Positions 10,436 to 22,398 are shown, counted from the stretch's first letter. The stretch: 64,000 nucleotides of DNA from Temnothorax longispinosus (GCF_030848805.1 NC_092362.1:7626001-7690000); one strand, 5' to 3'. Notes: generated by a model from the letters alone, not told the origin. Program-made: numbers and translations.

Positions 10436-11095
10436 TTATTGTTATTTCTGGAACAAAATGGAACTAAATTCTATTTTTCGTCCCACAAATACCGCGATCG
10501 CACGATTTCATCCGGATAGAGTCGCGAATGCCTGGAATTTGGTTCGTATTCCCGAAGGGCACACGATATCCGGGAGGCACCGTGTGTGACATAACTCGAT
10601 CCCCTTGCGCTACACAGCAATCGGTATAGTATAGCTTATACCTTGTGTGGGAAATTTCTCTTCGTAGATTGTACTCACAATCAGTTACACCTCTGAGTGC
10701 GACCTTATACCTTATACCTTTCCACCATTCCAAGATGAGATAAATCCGACACATACACTATAGATCAGAGTACCTATTCTTATAGGTCTGGGTACCTATT
10801 CTTGAAATCGTTTGTTATTAAACAAATTCGTTTTTGGCGCCAATGAATGCCAGTCAGTTGGCGCCACTAATTATTGCGTGTGTAAACTTACCTTAACTAT
10901 AAAAGTAACTGTATTAAAGTAACTTAAATTAGTTACAGTTACCGAAAAAATGTAACTAAGTTACCGTTACAGTTACCAAAAGAAAAATGTAACGCAGTTA
11001 CCAGTAAGTTACCAAAAAAAGTAACTTGTAACGGTAACTAGTTACAAGTAACTAGTTACTTCCCAACCCTGGTTGCAATATATATGTCAATTGGC

Positions 11096-13279
11096 TACTT
11101 CGACGAATTCTGACTAGTTTGACGACAACCGTTCAATCGTATATATACTTTGACGACTGTCGTTAAATTAACCGTAACGATAAAAAGGATATAGTTTCAC
11201 AATCGACACTATATAAATTGACAATATTATAAGTAGTACACTGACGATTTTGACGACAGTGAACAAATAATATAAATTTACCTTATATCTTGACGAGAAT
11301 TGACAAATTATTCTATATAATTTTAGCCAAAAATGATTCGGATTTTGATATAGTTCCGGAGTCGGCGCGCAACGAAAATACTTAACAAAAATTCATAAAA
11401 CCATCTTAAAAAAAAAACATTAAAAACGAGAGAAAAGAAGACTAAAATCATTTTGTAGTGTTTTTCTATTATTTTTCAATTATTTATGATTGCTGAGATA
11501 TATATCATAAGTGTTTAATGAAAATAAAAGTCGCGCGGCGCCCGAATCGTTGAGATTTTGCGCGCTTTCTTGTTTTAATAAACGGAAACAAATAATTGCC
11601 AATAATCAAAGTGAGCAATTCTAATAGAGTAGAGCACGATTTAAACAGTGCTTTTTGAATCATTTTTCTGTCTTTTACGAGTACCGAGATATAAACGTTT
11701 AATGAAAATAATGAATAGCGAGGCGCGCGATTTTTTTGGACAGCTCCGCACTTTATTGCTTTAATAAACGAAAGTAGATAATTGCGAGTAATATACAATT
11801 GAGTAATACCAATAGGGCAAAGTACCAAGTACAAAGACTTTTTTAAATCATTTTTCTATCATTTACGGTTGCCGAAACATAAGGGTTTTATGAAAGTCAG
11901 AATTCATTTGGCGCCCTATCTTTACGGCACGCGCGCGCTTTATTGCTTTAATAAACGCAAGTATATAATAATTGCGAGTAATATAATTGAGTAATACCAA
12001 TACGGTAAAGTATAAAGTATAAAGTTTTTTTTAAATCATCTTTCTATCATTTACGGTTGCCGAGATATAAGCGTTTTATGAAAGTCAGACATCATTTGGC
12101 GCCCGATTTTTACGGCACGCGCGCGCTTTATCATGTTAAATAAACGGAAGGACGTATTTGTAATTGTTAGTAAGAAAATTGAGATATTCCAATAGCGCAG
12201 AGTATGAACTAAACAGTCCTTTTTGAATCATCTCTATATCTTGGGTGGTTGCTCAGATATTTGCGATAAACGATAGGGAAGACTTTTTTTTCTCGCACCA
12301 AGCCAGCGACACATGGTCTTGACCTATTTTCGACGAACAGCTGTACATTATTGATCTACTTTCTAAATTGGCCTTGACCTAGATCGTCGAGTCCGGGAAT
12401 GCCGGCGCGCGCCGCGGCGTGCATGGCAACGTCTATCGTAAAATTCATAAATATTTCGATGTTTTTGCTAACTGATTTTTAAAGGTTTATTTTAAGTAGC
12501 GAGTTGCCTGCTTCCAAAGCAGCGTCGTTTACGCTGTCACAGCTTTCTCCCTAATTATGAGATGTATTATTAATGATATTGCAATCACATTAGCGCTAAT
12601 TACAATATTTTATGTCGTTTTTAATAATGTTTATATCTGTGGTGGTTGCTGAGATATATATAAGAATTTATTAATCGTTGCCTATAGCATTATGCAACGA
12701 TATTCTGAAACTTTTTATCGTTTAATCTTGTTCGAGAAAGTATGCCTCACATTAAAGGATAGATAACAATAATAAAACGAACGTATTTCTCGAGATTTTT
12801 AAGTGTCATTTGTCGTATTTTCGGCGCGTCGACTTTCTCGTCGAACGACTTTTACTTTTCATTAAATACTTATGATATATATCTCAGCAATCATAAATGA
12901 TAGAAAAATAATAGAAAAATACTACAAAATGATTTTAGCCTTTTTCTCTCTCGTTTTTAATGTTTCTTTTTAAGATGATTTCATGCATTTTTGTTAAGTA
13001 TTTTCGTTGCGCGCCGACTCCGGAACTATATTAAAATCCGAGTCATTTTTGGCTAAAATTATATCGAATAAATATATGTTCTCGTCAAGATATAAGGTAA
13101 ATTTATAGTATTTGTTCACTGCCGTTAAAATCGCCATTGTACCGGTATCGCATACTGTTAGTGTAGCCTTTTCATTAATTATTATTAGTTTACTTTGCTG
13201 ACATCGTCAAAGCATATGATAGAACGATAAAAGATAAAACTTTGACGACGGTCGTCAACAGCCAGAAGTCGTCGAAGTA
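11096..13279. mobile_element. foldback-like element with long divergent inverted arms
   Basis: The left arm (11096 to about 11530) reappears inverted at about 12852-13279. Shared blocks include TACTTCGACGA at the tips, a GTTCACTG block, CTTATATCTTGACGAG and GGAGTCGGCGCGCAACGAAA. Arms are over 400 bp with many small differences. The centre has no ORF with transposase character. Long inverted arms with internal tandem repeats fit a foldback-type or otherwise non-autonomous DNA transposon. The left tip lies only 17 bp from the right TSD of the hAT. No target duplication could be recognised. Confidence 0.7.
11449..12290. repeat. about 4.5 degenerate tandem repeats of roughly 190 bp
   Basis: Successive units begin near 11449, 11656, 11843, 12031 and 12222 (the last partial). 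Each has a run such as AATCATTTTTCTATCATTTA, a GCCGAGATATAA-like block, a GGCGCC- or GCGCGC-containing segment, CTTTAATAAACG and ATTGAGTAATACCAATA. The first unit merges with the left inverted arm of the foldback-like element, so the repeats look grown from the arm. Confidence 0.7.
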
Positions 13280-13479
13280 ATAAATGTTTGCAAAAAATCG
13301 TCGTCAATGTAAGTTGATTCAATTTGCATTGGATAACCATCACGTTGTATACATATATTTTTCCGCTTAAACAAAATTAAAGTCAAGTAATGCTTTATCT
13401 TCTTTATTCTTCTATATTAAAAAATATAATATTAAAGTTTTTATTTTGTAACATTTTGCAATTAGGTTTAAATGTTTGT

Positions 13480-13650
13480 GGGTTATAATGCTAAAAATAG
13501 TCTGAAGCGTATATTTTAATGTATATTATGAGGCTGAAGAAGGCACGGTGTGCCGAAACGTCCCTTCAACATTGTTGACAATACATTTGAAAAAATCGAT
13601 AATTCTAACTAATTTGTTTTCGCTCGTTATTGGCCGATACCCTCCTTTAT
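13480..13650 (+). repeat. direct repeat copy 1 (171 bp)
   Basis: Almost identical to 13710-13880, with one obvious difference (G at 13547, A at the matching place in copy 2). It begins GGGTTATAATGCTAAAAATA and ends CCGATACCCTCCTTTAT. The copies are 59 bp apart. Each has a hammerhead-like core. Tandem ribozyme-bearing repeats of this size are known from the pseudo-LTRs of Penelope-like retroelements; no reverse transcriptase is seen here. Confidence 0.9.
13530..13566 (+). ncRNA. hammerhead-ribozyme-like motif, copy 1
   Basis: In order: GAGG (stem I half), CTGAAGA (fits the core CUGANGA), one extra A, GGCAC-GGT-GTGCC (perfect 5-bp stem II with a 3-nt loop), GAAA, then CGTC (cleavage triplet GTC at 13560-13562), then CCTT pairing with GAGG. 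Stem III would be minimal, as in small hammerheads associated with Penelope-like elements that cleave as dimers. The extra A before stem II departs from the minimal consensus. Activity is not shown. Confidence 0.5.
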
Positions 13651-13709
13651 AGTTTATATACACGAGCTTGTTTCGTATTTTTATGTTTATATAAACCCTG
13701 GCCTACAAT

Positions 13710-13880
13710 GGGTTATAATGCTAAAAATAGTCTGAAGCGTATATTTTAATGTATATTATGAGGCTGAAGAAGGCACAGTGTGCCGAAACGTCCCTTCAAC
13801 ATTGTTGACAATACATTTGAAAAAATCGATAATTCTAACTAATTTGTTTTCGCTCGTTATTGGCCGATACCCTCCTTTAT
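13710..13880 (+). repeat. direct repeat copy 2 (171 bp)
   Basis: Second copy of the 171-bp unit at 13480-13650, same orientation, practically unchanged in sequence. The near identity means a recent duplication or an element inserted with two terminal units. Confidence 0.9.
13760..13796 (+). ncRNA. hammerhead-ribozyme-like motif, copy 2
   Basis: Same core as at 13530-13566. The only change falls in the stem II loop (AGT instead of GGT), leaving all paired and core bases unchanged. The two motifs are exactly 230 bp apart. Confidence 0.5.
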
Positions 13881-15196
13881 TGTTTAAATGTTTGTAATAT
13901 GTAGATAATAAAATAATTCAAATGACAAATATAATAAATATGCATGAGTTACTTATACGACGGTTGCTTCGTTGTCAAATATGAATCAGAGAATACATAT
14001 CTATATGTATAATATGTCAATCCGTAATTATATAAGTTTATTATATTAATAGAAATATAATCGTATCCTTTTATATTTAGCAAAATTTTTAATTTGCATT
14101 TGATTATAAAATATAAGTGTCTGAAATTAATAACATAAGATTAAAAGAATTAAAAGCAGACGTGATATAATGGAGATGTATAAAATGTGTAACCATTGAC
14201 CGAAAATATAAATGTTAATTAATAAATTATATAACATATTGCCAGATAGTCACCGTGTCTCTATTTAGCTGAATTGCTTTACCATCCATGTTTTGCTGTC
14301 TTTATTACGATACATTGCAGACAATCTCACAAGGAACCGTGTAACTTCACTTCATTGTGCTAATTATACTTCGCTATCGCTGTACTGGATTTAATTATTA
14401 CTAGACAATTACCGTTAGATCGTAATAGTGCGTGTAGTGTCTGAAAGTGTTTGTAAATTCGCGGTAGCATTGTGTTCGATGCATATGATTAATTAAGCAG
14501 TCTTAGTCTTCCTCGTCCTCATATGGTGGGAAATGTAGTTAAAGGCAAGGCTGTCTAATCAATAAATGTTTGTAAAAATCGCTCCTCTATCCATTTTCCG
14601 GGTGTAATTCATAGTACCTGAGATCCTCGGAAACTTCAATATTGCAAATTTTTCTTGGAAGTCATCTTTTTGACGGAATAACTTTAATGTAAGTAAAATA
14701 ATAATTCGAGAATTGTGTCTTATAGGCTTTGACATTTCCAAAAGCAATATAGCTTCTAAAAGCGAGCTTCAAAGTATGAACTTGAAATAATGTTCGACAC
14801 ATATGTGATTTATTAAAATATTAAATAATATTGCATAACTTATTAAAATTTAAATTTTGCGATATTAAAACTGAAGTTTTATTTACAGTATGTTTTTAAT
14901 AATATAATGCAATCACTTAGCTGAACATTTAATATGATTTATGAAATTGTAATTTTTTTATACAACACGATTATACACATTGAGATCCATTGAGAATCAA
15001 TGCATCCTGCTTTGAGGGTAGGGTGTATAGCCCTGCTTATATCGTATGCACCGCATGTACATCATCTGGCGCCTCACGATAGTGAGTTATTATAGCGTCT
15101 ACTCACTGGCAAATTATCTTGGCATCAAACTTTGAGGGTGATTATATTACCTACGGTTTATACAATGCTAGCTTGAATTTCCGTCGTGTCTTAAAC
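13881..15196. other. AT-rich intergenic DNA upstream of the odorant receptor
   Basis: No gene seen. It is the likely promoter region of the receptor that starts at 15197, but no motif can be assigned with confidence. Confidence 0.5.
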
Positions 15197-16847
15197 ATGG
15201 AAGGAAAGGTAACGCTGGATAAAGTAATCGCCTTTCTGAGGGTATACTTGACATTCGCTTGCTGTTGGCCTCTTCCACCGAACGCGACGAAGCTCCAAAG
15301 ACTCGTTCGCAGTGCCTTCCAGTGTTTTTGCCTCACGAACTCGATAGTACTCGCCATTGCGGCGGTATGGACACTCTACAAGCACAGCGATAATGTGCTT
15401 CTAGTGATGAAATTAGGATGCCAATTGAGCGCCATCGTGCAAGTTCCATTACAGCTGATACTCTTTACGATGCAAAACAAACGTTTGCAGGTAGGATTTT
15501 TATATTAAAGATTTTATATTAAATTGGTAAAAAAGCCATGCCTCTATAATAAAAAATTTAACAAAATCTGTAGTATACATTTCTGTAATTATTCTAGCTG
15601 TAATAACATATCTGTAGTACATATTTCTGCTCAGACTTGTAGAAACTGTTTGTATTTATGTAGGTATAAGATAAACTGTTAAACCAAACGTTTTATTTAA
15701 CGATTATAAACTATTTGCTTTATAAAATAAGAATATTATTTAAACAGAAATATAGGTGTAAATATTTATAATTTTTTCTACGCTGTCTTTGGAAATTTTG
15801 CCGTATAATTATAATTATTACTATATAAAATTGGGACAATTCAAATCAAGAATAACATGAAATCTTTCATTACTAATTTCTGTATTTATAAAATAATGAA
15901 AGAACTTAATTAATATAAGCTTTGGCAATGCAGTTTATCATTTTGGAAATGGAGAGTTATTATCAGAGAGCGCAAGAATACGAAAAGGAAATTCTTCAAC
16001 AATATGTCGACAAATGCAAGTTATTTTATGGTATGTACAGCATCAGCTTTAACTATTAAAACAAATTTTTTTTAAATAATAAGTCTAATTACTGCATGTA
16101 GGTATCATTCTTTGTTGGTTGGCAATGACAGGAATCAGCGTTATAATGATGCCTTTATTTTCGTCACAATCATTTCCAAGTGAGGCGGAGTACCCGTTCG
16201 ACGTGCAACTTCAACCATTGAAAACTATCATTTACGCGCATCATATATTAATCGCTTATCAATGTGTGATACAAGTTAGCACCAATACCTTTCCTGCTCT
16301 CCTACTTTGGTTTGTAGCTGCCAGATTCGACATTTTGTCCGTTCGGTTTCGTACAACGACGAACATCAATGAACTGATCAAATATACGCGTGAACATAGT
16401 CTACTACTTAGGTACGTAATATATAGATTTGAAAAGAGAGAGAAAAAAAGGAAAAAATTAAATGTATAAAGATCGCATATAGAAGGTCGCATGACCACAA
16501 TTGACGCCGGCGTCAATTGAAATTCATGAAAAGGAAAACAGCGTCAAAATTTCGGCGTCTTCGCGCTGCTTTGGCTTTGACGCTTGAAGTTGGAAAAATC
16601 CAACTTCTCTTTCTTGACGCTGGCATCATAGTGATGTCACGTGACGTCGCTCAACGCTGTTTTTCAGCGTCCCATGAATTGGCACCTTAATAGTTATGAG
16701 ACGTAATAGAACAATTATGCTTTCTAAAAACAAATATTTATAGGTATGCAAGAGAAGTGACGCGTGCAATTCGTTACGTAGCATTATTATGCGTGACTTT
16801 TAGTACCGGCGCTGTAATATTCGGTTATCTTACTTTTATGAGTGTAA

Positions 16848-16894
<47 letters not shown>

Positions 16895-17670
16895 TGTATA
16901 GTGCATTCGTGTATGAAAGTTATTATATGTATATTCCGTGAAAAAAGTTTTACTTCATAAAATAATGCTGTATGATTTTCTCATTCGTTTATCCGCTTAT
17001 GGAAAGTGAATTGCTTGGAACTTACTGAAACATTTGTTTCTTGTATAATGCAATACACAGTACATTACATAGTATTATGCGTACATATCATATTATCTTT
17101 CCCCATATTTACACATAACAGCGTCAACCATGGTCAGTGAAATGGACGTTTCTTATGATAGCTTTTTGTGGCTTTGTGGAACTCTATATGTATGCCTGGC
17201 CAGCTGACAATGTAATGAGCATGGTTAGTTATTTGTATATAAAATAAAATGCATAATTACATGTAGCAGGGATGACAAAATTCCATTTTGTACTTTTTCT
17301 AATGTCTTTTTCAAAAATTGTTATTAGAGTACCAATATAGCGTCTGCCGTCTACGAATCACTATGGTACAGTGACGATCTGACCATGCGGAAGGTTTTAG
17401 TACATATCATATTAAGAAGTCAACATCCGGTCACCGTTTCAGTTCCAGGTGCATTACCAAACTTGTCTATGAACTATTATGCATCGGTAAGAATTTATAT
17501 TATTTTACATTTTTATTATTGCTTTTCACTTCTTAGATTCTTATTTTGAATTCATTTTTTTTCTTAGATTTAATAACTATTTTGTATTTAAAAATTTATT
17601 ATTTTCTTAGTATATCTCGACAGTTTTCTCATACATGGCATTTGTGCGTATCATGATGGGTCAGGAGTAG
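15197..17670 (+). CDS. insect odorant receptor (7tm_6 family), 7 exons, 373 aa
   Basis: Exons 15197-15490, 15934-16030, 16102-16411, 16744-16843, 17122-17223, 17328-17486, 17611-17670; every junction is GT-AG and phases agree to a TAG stop. The ATG at 15197 was chosen as the first in-frame ATG (MEGKVTLDKVIAFLRV). The protein has the features of hymenopteran odorant receptors: an early R-V-Y-L-x-x-x-C-C-W-P-L-P stretch, about seven hydrophobic spans, no signal peptide, and a C-terminal YISTVFSYMAFVRIMM block in the last short exon, matching the conserved end of the family. Such receptors sit inverted in the membrane of olfactory neurons and pair with Orco as ligand-gated cation channels. Length is slightly short for the family (about 380-420). 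Ligand unknown. No damage is visible, so it is probably functional. Confidence 0.9.
16517..16690. repeat. palindrome-rich insertion in receptor intron 3
   Basis: GC-richer than the intron around it, with nested inverted repeats: AATTGACGCCGGCGTCAATT near the left, GAAGTTGGAAAAATCCAACTTC in the middle, and an AATTCATG...AAAACAGCGT block near both ends in opposite orientation. It looks like an old MITE. Borders are approximate. Confidence 0.45.
16849..16890. repeat. (TA)n microsatellite
   Basis: Uninterrupted TA run in receptor intron 4, a few bases after the splice donor. Confidence 0.95.
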
Positions 17671-17843
17671 AAAAACGATCAAATTTAAGGTAAAAATCTA
17701 CAAATTATATATTTTTGAAATGTCTTCTAGTAGAACTGCAATGATGATGTAATAAAAACGTGTGTATTTATTAGTAAGAATATCCCATAGATATCCATAT
17801 GGAAAGATTTTATATATATTAATTATATTATATTAATAGAAGT

Positions 17844-17874
<31 letters not shown>

Positions 17875-18085
17875 GTAGGTCGGAAGTATGTTCCGGGACT
17901 TTTATTTTTTTACATCGGTATATTCCAGGACATTTGGCAGTTTCCAGGACTGTCCTGGAAAAAATTCATGTCCTACGGCACGTTTCGGGACAATTTTTGA
18001 ATCTGATTACATATATATGCGTTATATTCCAGGACTGTACATTTCAAAAAACGTAAACAGTCCCGGAACATACCTCTAGACCTAC
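17875..18085. repeat. MITE with GTAGGT termini (211 bp)
   Basis: The left end GTAGGTCGGAAGTATGTTCC and the inverse of the right end (GTAGGTCTAGAGGTATGTTC...) match, continuing GGGACT. Inside, CCAGGAC/GTCCTGG segments repeat in both orientations. It is flanked by (TA)n on both sides, so a TA or TATA target is likely. It lies between the convergent receptor and P450 genes. Confidence 0.7.
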
Positions 18086-18573
18086 ATATATATATTATAA
18101 TAGATATATAATAGATTATATATATATTAATAGAGTTATATATATCTATAAATAAATTTTAACAATAGTTGTTAAATTAGTGATTTTATTTGTAACAATT
18201 AATATCATAATCTCTAACGTTTTAATTAGTACAAATATACTTTTCTTATAAATAATTTGTACGTTTCAAGTAGATTAGAGCGCATTGAATACAAACATAA
18301 ATACATATTTTACTGTAACTTCTAAGCTATTTTGTTAATAAAATAATTATGTAGTTTTTGACATAAGAAAACAGTACGGTTAATACATAAGTTTTTTTCC
18401 CTCCTTCATACAGCTTTTGTACAGAGATAATCTTGCGATAATAATTCTTATAATATGATATAATAATAATTCTTATAATATATATGATTATAGGAAAGAT
18501 ACATCTTCATATCTAATAATTATCTTGTTTTTTCAGATTCTTTTAATCTGAATTCCATATTTCTTTTTCTTTT

Positions 18574-21500
18574 TTAATTTCTATCTACAAATCGAAAACG
18601 TAATGATCTATTTGGTACATTTATCATAAGAAATCGACTTTGAATCTCAGCATAATCATACTCGATTGTGAACTCTTGTACCAACTGTAAAAAATAAGAT
18701 ATATTTTTATATCTCTTCTTTATTATACCTACTTACGCCTTAATGCCTAATAAAACTTATATACTTTTGCAGTAAGTAACATCATTTGTATTTCAGCCAT
18801 ATTTCGTCCCAGACAGGATCGTACACCATAGCCAAAAGGTAGACACGAATACTCTTGATAATCATTATACGCATATTCATCCCGATTTAACCATCTTTCA
18901 GGTTGATATTTTTCAGGATCTTCAAAATGTTCCTCACGCTGTGACGTTATTTGACTTGCCATTATGACAAAAGTCTAGAAAATAAAAATTATTCATTATA
19001 TCGCTTCTAGACTTCAACTAACATCTATATACAACTTACTCCTTTTGGTATCGTGTATCCATGTAACGAAATTGCCGACGATAATAATCTTGTTAAATAG
19101 GGAAATGCTGGTCGCAACCTTTCATAAAAAATATTACATTACATATAATAATTGGTTGACACATTTAGTTATTTTCCCACTTTGCCACTTTTTATAGACA
19201 ATAATTTAGAACTATTTAAAATTTTAAATAATCCAAATTATAATGTTACATAAAGTTATCTTACTTTTACAATTTCTGTTACCTAAGACTTTCTTTTATG
19301 CATGCTTTTAGATATGGCATATTTTCCAAACTTTCTTTTGTCTGAGTACATTCTTTAGACGTTTTAGATGAAACAGAGATTATTTCATTATACAACCGTT
19401 TCTGTACTCTAGGATTCTTCGCTAGGAAATAAAGTAGGAATGCTTCGCAATTAATGACCTGAAAATTTAAGATAAAAGCAATTTACATTCTTATTACAGT
19501 TATGTTAAATTATTGCGTATTACAGCTTGAACGCCTAGAATAATCGTGTCCATCAAGAGGATAGAAATGTCATTTGGATGAATACGCTGAATCATCATTT
19601 TTTCGAGTAATGGTAAATTTCTCTCTTCATTCGTAAATTTTTCTTGCTTTGACAGTGATGAAGTCTGCAGTTTATTCTGAGTTTGACGAATATATTTTCC
19701 AATAACTCTGGAAAAAATAAGTAAGTAAATGGCCATTTGAGAAATTAGCAAAATATAATATTAAAATTGAAAAATTATGTAATTAACGTAATTAAATAAA
19801 TAATAAATAAAATTGTAATTATACGCGCTCATATTTATTATGTAAACAGAAGCACATATGGTTATAGTAAGTAAGCTTTATTAAAGCAGATAAACTTTGT
19901 TGACTTACTCGTCAAGAACGTCGCAAGCTGCATAAAGTTTTTTAGCGAATGGAGTTTCGAAGAATCTCCACACCTGAAATCCAGTTTCGCAGCGACTCAT
20001 ATACGTGTGAGCCGTGATTAATGCATTAATAATTTTTGTAGCTTCAGAGGCTGATTTCGAGGTAGAATCAAGAAAACCAAAGTGTTTGTTGAACATCGTC
20101 ATATAGAAGCATTCCATACCCCATGCGGTGAGTTCTCGATGAAAATTTGCTGGTACCTGTTGTTCAAATACTAACTAAAGAACTACTTTTTAAACTATTA
20201 TGTTAACGTTTAGTAGTTATGCACAATAAAATGTGTTTGTTCGTTTTTTTAAACAAATTTGCTCATTATTAATTTTGTAAGACCTGAGTTTGCTTCCATA
20301 TATATAAAACACATTGTCCCATTTTTTAATATTATTCATATAGAAGAAATATAGGTTAAATTTAAGACAATTAATATTATTGTGCAGCAATATTAATTAT
20401 TTACTATTCGCTGTCGTACCTCATCTTGACGGTTACGTATATTACGAATTCTATTAGTAAGTTCGTCACACACTGAATCCAATTTTCCAATATAATCGGA
20501 AATAGTCTCATGCAACGGCTGATTAATTTTCTTTTTCACTTCCAACCATTCCAAATCTTGTCTAATATTTTATAAAATTTATTACCCAATTATTTATTAA
20601 ATTATTGCATGCATTACTAAATGCTATCTATAGACACCGAGAAAATAATAAAACTAATTGTTAAATATTTAAAGAAAGATAACGTATATTATAGGTAACA
20701 TGTTGTATTAAGCTATATTTTTATCAAGCTCACGAAAGCTTATATATAGACGAAACATGACTAAATATTCAGGTTTGTTTTATTTAAAAATAAACATTTC
20801 TTTAGGATATGAATTTAAATTATTGTATCCTCTTGCACAATTGAATTTATTATTTTATATACAACATTTTAATGGTTGTATTGAATTTTTTTTTTCATAA
20901 TCAATTGTATTATACTTACAGAGAAAACGCTCCAGCGGAACGATATTTATGATGATTAAGGCGATAATGTTGAAGGATATCGATGCCACTACGAATAGGT
21001 GACTCGCTTTCCTGTTTGAAAACTTCTGCTATGTGCTCAGGCCTAGAATGATTGGTGAATTGATTGTTGGGAAAAATATGAAAGCTATGATATCTCACCT
21101 GTGAATCATAATTATATCATTCACAAGCGGTCCGTTAATCCGCACGATGCACCCATATTCATCAAACAAGTACTTGATTGGCGTGATATTGCGATTCCAG
21201 GATAATCGTCCTACAATATAACATCAAATTATTCTTAATTAATATAATATCAGATTATAAAGTTTCTTTTATACGTATAATTCTTGCACATTAATTTGTT
21301 TAACCGTTTACATTATTAATAAGATTAATTATACTCTAACAAATATTTGTTACGTTAATATTTCTTCACTTTCTTAGATATCAAAGTTTATTCTATACAT
21401 ATGCAATATTTTATCATATAATGACAGTGTTTTTTTCATATTTTATAAAAAAATATAGCTCTTAAAAGTTTTCTACCTATACTACGGTATATAAATATGT

Positions 21501-22398
21501 AACTTATTTAAATACATATGCATCTATAAAATTTAGAAACTTTTCATATATTTTGTATATTTCACCTATTTTGTAAGCCTTATAGGAAGCAATTTGCTTA
21601 AAATTCGAAAAAGCAAAATTAATTTACATTCTACGTGCATTATTACGTACAAAGACAAAACGAAATTTTGTTTCACATCTTTAATTCTTTGAAATCAATT
21701 TAAAAATACAAAAGAGCTTTTCGAATTTCAAGGCAATTGAAATGCAAGGGATCGTACCCTGGGTAAGTCTGCTTATTAGCAGACTGCAAAACAGTTGCGT
21801 ACCCAAGAGTGGCACGTATCTCCAATATTTTTCCCATAATTTCAGAATCATTGGGCCAGGAATCTCCTCAAATGGTAATGGTGCTTTTTCTATACGAACA
21901 CGTGGCACAACTTTGGATGTAGGAATTTTAAAGCTTTCCATGGCTGTCTCAGAATTTGCTGTCTCCAATAATGGCATCGTTTGTGTTGACGTTACAGTTG
22001 CATTTACCGTTGGAATTGCATGCGATTGCGTCATAGAGGCGGCTGAATTAGAGAAATTTGAGATGTGACAGAGAGTAATACCCATTAATATTAAGACTAT
22101 GACAAAATATTTTCTTCTTAAAATGTGCAGTGACTTACAATTAGTTTATATACATATTTATATGTCACTTGCATTTCGAATATTACGAAATATTATTATT
22201 AAACGGTGATTATTTGAATAATTAAGTACTATTTCTCTTACCTATTACGTCATTGGAATTGAGTGGTACGCATTTTTTTTCCTCAGTACTTGTTAACGTA
22301 TCTGCCAGTTTCATCGTTGAGCGATATAAACATTTTTTGTACGTTTGCAATGAAAGATCTCGAGCAACAAGAATGGATTGCATTAAGCAACGTATCAT
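18574..22398 (-). CDS. mitochondrial-clan cytochrome P450, 11 exons, 593 aa
   Basis: Exons (minus strand, in order) 22398-22242, 22042-21803, 21210-21099, 21042-20920, 20561-20420, 20156-19909, 19707-19524, 19458-19283, 19118-19040, 18974-18765, 18684-18574; phases agree throughout. The start ATG at 22398 gives a basic N terminus without a membrane anchor, fitting a mitochondrial presequence. An EEIPGP proline hinge lies at about residue 114. Helix K ExxR is ESLR, followed by the PERW motif, and the heme signature is FGYGVRSCLGR with the cysteine ligand. Charged residues after the heme cysteine (R, NMAEIQM) also suit the mitochondrial clan, which takes electrons from adrenodoxin. The I-helix reads LGVQAV where A-G-x-D/E-T-T is usual. 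It could be a Halloween-type enzyme (CYP314/315-like), but I cannot place the subfamily. It is longer than usual because of the N-terminal extension; a later start in exon 2 is possible. Confidence 0.9.

Larger units (their letters stand above)
8734..11071. mobile_element. non-autonomous hAT transposon with exact 8-bp TSD
   Basis: Ends are CAGGGTTGGGAAAGTTAC at 8734 and its inverse (...ACTTCCCAACCCTG) finishing at 11071. The 8-bp target duplication GTTGCAAT is perfect at 8726-8733 and 11072-11079, the hAT hallmark. Subterminal zones (about 8750-8905 and 10895-11055) are filled with repeated GTTAC/GTAAC units, often TAACTAGTTA, likely transposase-binding arrays. The interior has no intact transposase; it carries a piece of another transposase, unidentified coding debris and a nested Harbinger-type MITE. 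It inserted into DNA that still shows both TSD copies unchanged, so it is probably not very old. Confidence 0.93.

Noticed and set aside
10464..10754. 96-codon minus-strand frame inside the hAT
   Set aside because: No recognisable domain; composition fits transposon cargo or chance.
15119..15196. In-frame extension of the receptor upstream of its ATG
   Set aside because: It would have to begin at a TTG; the first ATG at 15197 gives a normal receptor N terminus.
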